Positions 41,001 through 53,000 of a stretch of 64,000 nt of DNA are shown here, one piece after another (within the stretch, counting starts at the first letter, position 1; each line of letters opens with the position of its first letter). The stretch covers positions 7,282,001-7,346,000 of the forward strand of contig JAVTVJ010000001.1 in assembly GCA_034509425.1 (NCBI GenBank), given 5' to 3'. Both the position numbers and the translations under genes were made by a program. Source of the stretch: Eopsaltria australis (Eukaryota; Chordata; Aves; Passeriformes; Petroicidae). The notes under the pieces are model-generated. The model was not told the DNA's origin and did no database searches. It worked only from the letters and a program-made list of their open reading frames with translations.

Positions 41001-44000
41001 GGGAATGTTGCCATCAATTTCAGTAGGAACCAGGATTAAGCCATTAGTTTTCAAGGTTTAATTGTCATAATAATTATGGGAGTCTTATTGCATACCTTAT
41101 GTGCCTGGGAACAGCAGAAAAGGGGAAAATAGAATTTCTTCCTCTACTGATCCTGTTTGTGTCAATATGGTGGATAAACACAAATGTTTGCAAAAGTGAA
41201 AACACAACGTGAAAAATATGCATTTGTGCTATCTGCAGACAGTTTGTTCCATAAATGCTGGAGCTCTCCAAACTGACCAACAGAAGAGGCTGAGGGTGCA
41301 ACCATCAGCTTGGACACCTAACTGGAAACCATAATAGAGCATTGTATTACTTAAAAATTTGAAGCCCTTACAGACTGATCCTAGGGAGTCTGTTCTTGAG
41401 AAGAAGGGTCCCAAAAAGCATCTAAGGAAGACAGCAAATTTCTCATAGGAGACCAGATTCCTTATTTACTACAAGCATCCACAAAATCAAGAAAAGTTCT
41501 GTGGTTTTGAGAGAGGAGATTTTAAAATAGGAAAATGTCCAAGACTAAAGAGTGAGATAATGATAATATGGTGTCTCAAAATATAGCAAAACCCGACTTC
41601 ATTCTTTCATCCTACTGTAGGAATCTCTAGGTAGTATAAAATCTTTTGCAGTGTCTAGTATTAGTTCCCAGTTAATATAAATTGAACCAGTAACAAATAA
41701 CGTTAATTAATGAACTTTCACTGTACCTGGCTGCCTAATTTAAGAATCGCTTCACTTACGTGACTTGTAAGAACACAGACTATGAAAAAGATATTCGACC
41801 TTTACTAGAAACTAAAAACACACCTTATTTATTCATCATTGCCTAGGCAAAAACTTCAGTAAGAAGCTTAAATGAGCTCACTTGATCTTTAAGAAAATGT
41901 GTCCTAAATAGCAAAGCTGTGCGTATTTCTTCTTATTATTATTTGCATATGCTATACTGCACAACTGCATTCCGAGAAAAATAAAAGATAATAAAACAAA
42001 TGAAATGAGAGATATATCACCCAAAATAATCCAAGTGTGAGATAGGCTGCCTCTTTTTTTTTTTTTTTTTTGGCATTGGCAAAAGAGCACAAAGTAAGAG
42101 CTGGCCCTGAGTCATATTGATTTCCCACTGCACTGGTTTCCTAAGTGCTCTGTTGATCCGTGTCAAGCAATAAGTTCCCTGCCTGTACATGCACATCACC
42201 TCCCCATTTGTCCTCACCTAGATTTAAGGTGCCCATATGATGAGCTGAACAAGGACATCATTTTTCCTACTGGTGTCACTGGGCCAAAACTACTCTATGT
42301 GGTATGGTAACTAATGCTGTGTAAGTTTACATTTGCCATATAATATCATTATAATGGGTATGGCAGACTGCAATAATATGTGTGTATTATGTGCATGTAA
42401 TCCTTATTTTTGCATTCTAGCATTTGCAGTGGAAAATGTAAATTTTAAGAAATAGATGCTTGCATCTGTAGCTGGTCCATAGTAATCACGATACCTCCCC
42501 CCCACAAAAAAAAAGGGATATCACAAACCTAATGCCACAATTTTGATCTTTGTTAACAAAGGGCTGATTAGATGAATAGAAGATGTGTGATTGTGCTGCT
42601 AATGACATTGTACAGGAAATTAAGCGTATACATTTGGAAAAGGCATTAAATCAGCAGGACCTTAATTTAAAAACTTAAAACTGTATGGAAATGCAGCTTG
42701 TTCATTGCTGTGTAATAGAAAGCTACTGAACATACTGACTCTTCTTGTGGAAACATTACCAGCAGAACAAAGCTGGGCTGAGGTTTTTTAATGATTCCTA
42801 GCATACTAGGATTCCTAGCATCTGCTTATTTTCAGGGAAATACCATGCAGCTTCACCCCTTTTTCAAGTTTTTTTTAGAGCAGCATGTATGGGACTTGGG
42901 CAGGTGAGGGGGCACTGAGGGACCAGAATTCCTGATTTTTTCCTTAATTATTTGCAAAATTGAATTGCATAAGTTTACTAATAAATGGCTTTGTCTGCTG
43001 CTAAGTCAGTGTTCGTACATGCCTGGGGTGACTCATTTCATACAGATGGTAAAGAGGAAATATTTGAAAGAATCAGTGTCCTGAGCTGACAAAGAATTCT
43101 TGCTTTGCTTGCAGTTATGCCATACAACAGTGCCCATCACTGTGTTGTGGAAGTGGAAAACTTCTTGTTTGTGCTGGGAGGAGAGGACCAGTGGAACCCT
43201 AATGGTATGTATGGAATACTAAAAGGCAAAGGGAGCGTCTGCCTTCCTGTGCCATCCTGTCTGTCGGGTCAGCTGATGCAGTGATTAGCAAGGGATTTTG
43301 AGAACCCTCAGCCTAATTGTTGAACTTAGCAAAGGCTATTCTTCGGTATTGATGTAATCAATATCTGGTACTTTAACATTAGCATCTCCGTCATTCATCA
43401 GCTCCCACATCCCTTGGGAAATGCCACAGGCAGCAGAACAGACTCTTTCAAGTGCATGCACCAGGCAGCAGCTGTTAAGAATTTTAACCTTCATTTCCAG
43501 TCTCCTTCCAGTCATAATATAATAATGCAATTGCAGTAGATGAATGCTTCTTTTCTATTGTCAAACAAGATACTCGCAGCTCAAGTTGTTAATGTGTTAA
43601 TTATCTAGACTTTGAGATTCTTAAACTGATCCTTTTTTCAGTCTTGTGCAAGAGCTTCTCATATAGATTATCTGCTGCTACCTTCTTTGATTTGATTACT
43701 TCATAAATTTACTGCAAAGAGAAATTAAACAATTTAACAGGCTTCTGAGCAAAGCAAAAGGAGAATACCATGCCTTGCAAAATTCACAGAATTGTCAAGA
43801 CATTGTTAAAAAGCTTGCACACGAAGAAAGAGTTGTAGTTGTAGCAGTCTGTGTAACCGAGATAATTATGAGTGAGAAACCATAAAACAGCTTGCAGGTA
43901 CACATTTTTACTTTAAAACACCAGAGGATCCAGCTGAAATTACATATACTGCATATATTTTATTGTGAATGCCCCATTTCAGCATCTGCACTAAACCAAA

Positions 44001-47000
44001 TTATAGAAAATTGTTACATCTGTTCACTCCCTAAAATCTGAGACAAACAATCCAGGCCACCCTATAAGCATGTTTCTGGTGTAGTTAAGAATATCACTAT
44101 ATGTCTTAGGAGAAGGGCCCCTTAATTCTATTGTTGAATGTCCTTCATTGGAAACAGGAGACAGCACAGTATCACTAATGACAATTTCTTTTAGGATCGT
44201 TGGCCACATCCATCCAATGAGGGCCCCTGTTGTATTTGGTGGTAGGCATATGGATAGGCAGACCTTGTTCCAGATAGTTTATAATTAAATGGCCATGTCA
44301 CATAAAGGGTAAAAGAAAAGAAGTATAATTACCCACACTTTAAAGATGTGGAAACTGAATTGCAAGGTGATGGAGAGATGGTAGAAGGGGTACATCTGCA
44401 TTTGAGATAGTGGTCAAACACAGTTGTTTGTGAAATGAATAGTACCTAAGGTCTGAGATTGCCTAGATCTGGATCAGCTCCTGAGCTGAAGATGTTGCTG
44501 AAGACATCTACCAACTTCCCTGTCCTGTGAATACCAGTGCTGGGAATTTTTTTATAGAGAAGATAGCAATAAAAGTATGAGCAGCATATAAAGCAATAGC
44601 AACAAAGTAATGAGCATTGCTATACTGATCTCTTTATTAAATGGATCTTACTTGTCACTGGAAGTGGACCTGAAATCATAAACTTCATCCTGTGCTACTG
44701 CTGGGCATGTTCTTTCTTGAAACTGATTTTCACTAAATGTGCAGCTACATGGAGGCAGCTCACACACATCTACTTGACTTTATGTAAAGGCCCTCATCTG
44801 CTATCCTCGGAGCACAGGGGGTACTTCAGATGGACCTACCTGGAGCCATCTTACCAAGGCTTTACAAAGCTTCTGCTTCAAATGAGAATGTTCCAGGTGT
44901 TTTTTCCAGTGTTAAGAATTATCTTAGAGATGGTGGCAATGGAAAGACCTTGCTTTACCCATCAGACCATCTGGTTCTTGAGAAACTGCATGGACCCCAA
45001 GGGGTGCTCCTGCCTCCTTTGTGCTCCACTGACTTCCTGACAACCCAGAAAGTATGGGAAGGCATTTTTTCTCACTTTTTTACATCTTCCAATGGCTATG
45101 CCTTTCCAGTCACAAGGGGTTCTTGCATAATTAAACACTGATGAAAGCAGGGTGCACAACACAGGCATGTGTTTAAGACCAACCTTCAGAACCTTCAGAA
45201 CCCATCACCTTCTGGCATGGCTGCAGAGCAGAGAACAGTATCTGTCTCCTTTTGTCCCATCATCTTGATTTGCTAATCCTGATCTTTGTTCACTTGTCTC
45301 AAGTTTGTTCAGACAGGTGCATCTTAATGTGCAATCTCCTGACGGATGAGCAAGGCAAAAAAATTGATAGAGTTCTATTTCAAACTGAAGTCCAGACTTA
45401 AACTGCAGTCAAACCAGTTACCCCACGCAGATTAAGCACGTCATCAAGTCCTTTTCCTGAAATCGCAGGCATCTTATAGTCCCATTTTGTAAATTTTCTA
45501 AGCTACATTTGAAAAGCAGTTGGATTTCTAGCCCCCGCTACTCCTGTTGGAAAGCTGTTACAGAATCCAATTGCTCTAAATGACTAGGAGCCTTATTCTG
45601 ATATCCATTAAAATGTATTCTTTGACTGGCTAAATCACCTTGTTCTCATGCCAAGGCTGGCCTTTAGTTTAACAGTTTTTCCCCTCCTGAAGATTTGTTC
45701 CTCTAAAGTATTACAGACAGCTCTCCTATCCCCTTTCAGCTTTTGTATTTCTAGGTGCACAGGCCAAGTTCTTTGACTCCTGCCATAAGGTAAACTTTCT
45801 GTTCTTCCTGTTGCCATAGTAGCTCTTCTCTGTGCCTGTTCTAGTTTGATTTCATCTCCCTTCCTGTGAAGGACCCAGATTTGTATCCTGCATTTCCACT
45901 CCAGGCTTACTAAGCTCTTCTTCTACCCTTTACAATCTTCTATGTATGTGGTGTTTGCATTGAGAATGTGTATGGCATATATTGTGTTAGGCAACCAAGA
46001 TCCCCAAATTACAGATTTGTGTGACAACAATGAACAAGCTGCTGTATAACTGATGAACACTCAAGTCCCACTAACTGAAACATGAAGTGAATATAGCAGC
46101 ATTGAAGTCTAGAAAAAATTTTTAAAAACAGAAGTTTATACTTACGATCAATATTTATATTACTTTAAATTCCTGCTTTTTGAAATACAAATAGATTAGT
46201 AAATGTTTTAGATAGTAAAACCTAGAGCCTATTTCAGCTTGCTGTTACCATTTGGCTGCTTATTGAATCTATACCTCTCAATACCTCTTCTCCTAAATTG
46301 TCTGTGTAGCCTAAAGGAATCCAGATAGGGACAAGAGCAAAGCCTCACTTCGCTAAGCCCAGTGGCAGAATGGCCAGTTGCCCTTACAGTGTGGGGATCT
46401 CACCCTGTGTCTTGAGATGGTGCTGAGATGGTCAGGTCTTTGAGAGGTGCTCAGCATGGTCCTCACTAGGCACCATGCTGGATTTGAAGGGAAATGCTGC
46501 ATCATTCAGCAGTCTTCTGCTTTACCCTCCTCATATAGAACATGCTTATAACATGGCGAGGAAATCAGTTTACTTCCAGAGCGGTCAGTGTGGTTTCTTT
46601 CTCTGTTTTCTTGTAGAACATGATCTTAAATTATTACGAATACAAATTCTAGCTGTATTGTTATTCTTTTCTACAGTCTTGATGGTCTATTTCCCCATGC
46701 TGAAGTAAGTGTGGAATGAAGCAGGCAAAGCGAGCCAATCCTGCAGAGGCTTGTCTGATGCAAAAATATTCACCTTGTAGAATGCCCAGTGACCATTTAT
46801 AGAACTGTGACATACGCAGTTAGGTTATTCTGCTGTCCTGTGAAGCCTCTAATTCAATTTTTTAGTCACACATACATAAACAAAGGTTTCTGTTTTCAAA
46901 ATGCTCGTCTATTGAAGTCTCAGGTGTTACAGGAAATTGCCATGCACTCTCTTGCTTCAGTTTTCTTGCTTTGGTGTCAATCTGCATGTAAAATAAGGTG

Positions 47001-50000
47001 AAATCTTAATATTGTGAAGACACGAACACAGTTCTTGGGCTTGACAGCAGGGAGAAGCTAGTTAGCTGGTGTATGTTGCTCATGCTTCGTATTTTAGCTA
47101 ACACAGTTGGAATAAAACTCTTAAGAGTGTATTCCCCCTTCGATGCACATCTGTAATTCCTTCTAACTTACACTGAAAGTACATGGTAGAATAAACCATC
47201 TAGTGCAAACACTGCATACCCCATGCTGATGGCTTATGCGGCTCCTGGTTATTTGCACAAGGGGTTTTTGCCATGTTCCACACAGAGGTGATGTAACGAG
47301 AAAGAAAAGCACATGTTCTTCCTTTAATTTTTTTACCTGACACAAAATATTCTAGTCATAAAAATACCGTGGGGATGCCCTCTTTTGGGCAGTAATTCTG
47401 TTTAGTGCTGTGATTTATTGTGGCTGTATACAGCATGTATAAGTAAATTTAAATACACATTTTCAAGATCTTATTACAAAGACCAAGAATAATCGCTATC
47501 TGCCTTTACTGCTAGTGATTGCTAATTCAAGCCTTGCAGTGCCCCATTTGTTGAATTATTACTGTACACATAGTATAATCATACATTGTTGTAAAAGGGG
47601 GAACCCTTCATAAAAGGTGTCAACTTGTGAAGTATATGTAATATATATTACAATCATGATGTTAAATACATGAAACAAACAGCTGAGTGTCAAAATAATC
47701 TATCTTTACAGGGAAACACAGTACAAACTTTGTTAGCCGATACGATCCCAGGTTTAACAGCTGGATACAACTTCCACCCATGCAAGAGAGGTAAAAACCT
47801 GCTACGTGTTTTTCCATTTCTGTGTTCTCATGCTAGAAGCAGCTGAGGTTTGGCTTAGTTCTGGGAGTAAGGAGGCCTATAGAAGCATTGAAAACACAGA
47901 TAAAACTGCAGCATGCAGTTGTGTCCCATTTGTCTCCTAATTTTTAAAACTTTCCAGATTCAGAACTCCAGATGCCAAGTCCTGCAGTGCTAACTCATGC
48001 AGAATAGTCATGGACTTTATGCAATTACTGGTTGCCTGAGCACGGTCTGAAGGATTTTCCTGAAGTCTCCATAGTGTCCTGTCATGTTCCCTGACTGAAG
48101 TGTCATGATGAGTTTGCAGTAAACAAGCAGTAATTATAGTCAGGTATCTTGGAGGGAACCGAAACCTTCACATGTTGACTCCATCCTGTTTCACCACACC
48201 AGCTATGAAAAGCTCTCCTGAACATGTCTCCACCTGTCAGAGGACTCTTAATCCTAGGTGGTCTTTGAGTGAAGTTGCTGTCAGTAAATGTATATTAGAG
48301 TAGCTCATGTTTTAGTCTTACTGTGTATCAAAGAGCAAAGGTGGACGTGGACTTGAGCAATGACTCGTAAAGATGATGTAAACTGTGGATCACAAATCCT
48401 ACCCTGACAGGAAAAAAATCTCATAAACCTGAACTGAATGATGCATAAGAAGAATCTCAAAGGCAGAAAATCCAAAGTTACAATGTTATTTGAAGAAAAT
48501 ATTCAGTGTCCTTCCTTCAGTTCAACACCCATCTTCTCATGGATCCCATGTACAAAAGGTCTCACAGTGTCTCCCTGAAATGCTTTCTTTATTCTATGTC
48601 AGTATTACAGTTCTTTTTTTGTTGACTGTCTACAGTATTCAGGTGTCTGGCAGTCATAAATATATTGAATTCAGTGCACCCATGTGATTCAAGGTGTGTC
48701 TTATGAGATACTTGGAAATATGGCTGTCTTTTCAAATTTCCAGGGCTAAAATGTCAGTCTGCAGAATTTTTGAAGGACCTTTGTTCAAGATTCAGTTTGA
48801 TTGACCTAAGCCCCTGCTTTGGCAGCACCCAACAGTCTCCCTTATTCCCACCAGCACTGTGGGATAAGCTTCACAGCTGTGATTGTTTACTTTAAAACAG
48901 AGGGACACCTTCCCCTCTGGTTCAGCTTCCTAGACTGAGTCACCGCCAGCTTAGGTGTTGGCACAGGAGAGACAGGAGGTGCGCATCAGATTGCGCATCA
49001 CTGTGCAAGCCATCCTTGCTGAGCTGGGAGACTGACTAGAAGGCCAACTGGTGTTTGTATGGAGCCTGGGCCTCTTCTGTGCAGCCTAATCTGAGTCCTA
49101 ATTAGGCCCTCTGGGTATCTCCAAATCAAATTCCTGAGGGGCATTGGCAGCTGCCTGAGAAGTTCAGTTTATTTGGCTGACAAACTACAGAAAGCAGAAG
49201 CTGATGGTTGGAGAAAGGAGGCTGTAGGAATTTTTCCACCTCCACACTGGCCAGTTGTATTTCCCTGGAAAAACCGTGTGGCAGGTGACTGGCCTTGTGC
49301 TCTGGTGGAATCTGCTGCCTTCAGCCAGGAGGCAGAAACTCAGCTGTGCCCCAGGCTCCTGCCCATAATAACTGTAATATATGAACAGCACCACTCCTTA
49401 CAGAGGGACTGAAATACCATGGTCCACTTGTACATAGTTCCTTCTGCAAGGGGCTTTGCTATGACAACCTTAATTGTCACCTCTTTTGTTCAGGAGAGGT
49501 AGCTCACAGGCTTGCCATTGTTTTCCTTTAAAGGCTCCTAAGCATTATGGCTATTGTTGGAGAAAAAGGGATTTTACAATCACTTTCTAAAATGTTTTGA
49601 TGGTTTGTTTGCTCAGTCCTAATGACTTCCTCGGAGTTGTTGCAGCATTCAGAGGTATGGACTGGCTCAGTTTGTAGATCATACGAACAAGAGAGACCTT
49701 TTATGCAGTTTCCTTTCCTTCAGTTTCCTTTAGTTTATGCAGCTCCTTTAGTGAGATAAAATTCCCATTAAAGTCAACAGGCTATTTTCCCCCTGCTAGG
49801 AGTACAGGGTCATGCCCTGTCTCTGCTGGCATAATGCAGGCACCATTGACAAGACAGACTGTTTAATGGGTTTTTCTGAGTCATTATGGTCCATCAAGTC
49901 AAAACCTACTTAGGAATTTTAGTCTGAGAATAATTGGCTGGATGGACTATAATAGCTCCTTGGAAATGACTGCCAGGTAAATGTGGGACTCGTTCACAGG

Positions 50001-53000
50001 CAGTATATTCTCAAGTCGAAAATCTGTATGAAATATTTGATAAGTAAACTTTTATCTCACATGCCAAAATCTATATCTGATTGATTTTACTCTATGAGCT
50101 ATAAAGAAAAGCCTAATCCCATTATGGATTCAATGCCACCAGTGTATTTTCTTTAAAGCCAAGTTTGGTTTCTTTTCATTTGAAGAACATCTCAAATACA
50201 GATGCTTTTGAAAAGTATGTACTAGTTTCTGGAGTTTGCTGTTTTGAGAAGCAGCAAGTGACTCATAAGCTTTGGAAATACACATCTGCCTGCTGTAACA
50301 ACAGGAAGGTTTTTGGAGAGCAGTTCAGTTAGACTACAATGGCTACTGAAGGAGCAGTCTTTGTAGCAGTTGTATCTGAACTTGTGGTGTGAGCCTCAGC
50401 TGGACACCTCAGTCAGAACTCTTGAATCTTGCCAGCTCAACACAGAGATTTTCAAGGTGTGTGGAACAAAACAACATTTAAAACAACATGCTTTTTCTTA
50501 TATTCTGAGTTAATTTTTTTTGTTTGAAGACCAGCAAAAAGCATGGCATTGTACCAGGTTCGGAAGAAGCACAAGTGGAAGTGGGGAATGAGTAGGTCAG
50601 TGTACCTCTCTGAGGCTGAGTGAGCTGAGAAAAGGCAAAGAAAAAGAGATAAAACAATTTCACATTTTATTTTTGTCTTTGACTTTAATAATAGTAATGT
50701 CAACCCCTATTAAGAGAATTTATTTTTTAAAAAGCAAAGCATGCACCGTATAAGTGACTCTGAAATCAGAACCAGATATTGCAATGATTAGTAACATCAC
50801 TGGTAACTTTAAACCTCAGACTGGTAGTTCTTTTTGGTGTTTCAGGGCATAAATCCATCATGTGTGAAAAACACAATGAAAATCTTCCCTTTTATATGTG
50901 TATACTTGAAAGAAGTTGGTTGGGTTGATGGTTGGGTGAAGGGGTGTGAAGGAAAAGCATTTCAGAGACCAGTGAACATCGAGTACTTTCAAGTCCTGAA
51001 GAAAATCACAAAATAATTGTCTTATTGTCCATATTCAGATCCTCAGGTGCATTCCAGTTGTCTGATTAGAATGGATAGCATCTTCCCAGTATTGAGGGGA
51101 AAGTTGTCATGCAAAGATTGCTGTGTTATAGTTTAATCTGTATCATATTTTACAGCAGTTTAAAAGTCATCACTTGACAGCATGCCTTTGCACACTGTAA
51201 TAGCATGCCCTTACACACTGTATCATTGAAAACTAAAAGAAACCCAAAAAGCTTAAAATATTTTTGACAGAAGCTACTGAGTGAATGTTCACATCCAAGC
51301 AGAAGAGCGAAGTATGCTGATGCTTTCATTTTTGCTCCTTATAGTGACACTGTGTGGATGAAACCAGGAGTACATGTACAGAATATCGTCAGTGAAATCC
51401 CAGTTAAGAGAATAATGCATGCAAGTTCTGCCTACCTTTGTTTATTAAACCTGAACTAAAAAAAAAGAAAAAGGCAAAACATATTGAGAGTAGTTTGTTA
51501 ATGGGTTGACCAGAGAAGGTGCACAAGGACAGATGAGTGGATGTGGGAGCACTGACAGCAGGCATCGTCTGGGTTTGTGCATTGTGGCTGCTGGACACGG
51601 GAGGATTGAAAAATGTATAGCTGCCTAGGCTGGCTCTCCCCTAACAGGAGGTGACCTCTGCAGCTTTTCCTACTTTTGGGGCAACTGTGGGCTGTGTTGG
51701 CTCAGGCCCATCACATATTCTCAAAAGCTTATATGCACTTGATTGCCTGTAACACCTACAGCCTCTGTCAAATTAGAGTGAAATCAGTCAGCAGGGTTTT
51801 TTTAGGAGACAACAGTAGACAGACATGGGTACATGTACATTGTAATCAAATTAGCTTTGTTTCCATAGAATATCAGGCTAAAAAAATAAATGCACAGTTT
51901 GCTGCTTGACCATGCAAGGCAAAATATGCCATCAGCTACTATCTGCCCACTGACAAATAAATTAAATGGTCTTTTTTAATTCATCAGTTCATCCGCAGAC
52001 ACTTGTCAGTATTCCTGTCCTCCTATTTCCATAGTTTTTTCAGAAGTCTTCCCTGTGGTGGAGTTCCCAGTCCCACTCAGCAAGGGGTGCTGTCCCACAC
52101 CATCCAAGTTGCCCATGTGCAGGCAAGGTGAAAGCAAGGAAGTGAACAGGAGGTGCTGGTGGTGAGGAGCCCTGTCTGGTGTGCACCAAATCCAAAAAAG
52201 AGGGTCAGAAACAGGCAGTGGTGCATCAAGTACTGCATCAAATCTGTTCCCTGAATGCCCAGCCAGCCTTGCTGTTTCCATGGTTGTATCTTTTGGTGTC
52301 TGCCTCACTTCCCTTCCAACTTATAAACCACCAGCCAGTCTCAGATGCTTTTAACAAAGAGGGAGATTTCTCCAAAATGTTAAAGGATGCTACAAACTTT
52401 TTGAAAATAGATAGCTGTGCAAAAGAGGAAGATCTTACTCCTGCCTTCACTGAAGGAAATGCTCCTGAAGATGCCTGGCTAGATGTCAGGTTTGGGACAG
52501 GACACACCAGACTTTGCTAGCTCACCTGGTAATAGGACGGCCCTCGGGAAGCCTGGAGAGGAGTTGGATGTACCAAAGCTGTTCACTGAGGATGCTGTGC
52601 TCTGTGTGTACCACTGCTCATCCAAATGCTTTGCAGTGGTCTGCAGGTTCAAGTCCTTGATGATGCAGGTGACCATTAAGCCCCCAAGATTTAGTGCATG
52701 ATTCAGGAATGAAATATGCAGCTGCTCCCAGATTCAAATTAAGGCATCTGGGCAGGAACCAGAGTGCATTGAATCAGCCAGAGAACAGGCTTTGGCAAGC
52801 TGCTGCCACACTCCGGAGTGCCTGCTTTGCAGGAGCTGTCAGAGCTGCACTCTCCTGTGCCTGGCCTGCCTGCTCATTTCTGGGCTCCCACGTCATTCTG
52901 GTTTCACCCAGGAGAAAATTTTATGTTGGGGACTGACAACTCGTGTCTTTCAATATTTTGTACAGCTCTTCATCCTAGCCCAGCTGTGCTCTTTTGCAAT

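Larger units (their letters stand above)
16633..43114 (+). other. KLHL14 intron 2 (26,482 bp)
   Basis: Strong donor GTAAGT at 16633 and acceptor TTGCAG ending at 43114. Mostly AT-rich unique sequence. Recognisable content: an old CR1 fragment at about 26385-26560, a polypyrimidine tract at 25880-25945, an isolated CpG-rich patch at 32300-32950 that could be an internal promoter, a G/T-rich low-complexity stretch at 38697-38766, an 18-base T run at 42054-42071, and a cluster of transcription-factor-like motifs at 42540-42720. Intron 2 makes up nearly half of the gene. I saw no other exon that I could support. Confidence 0.9.
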
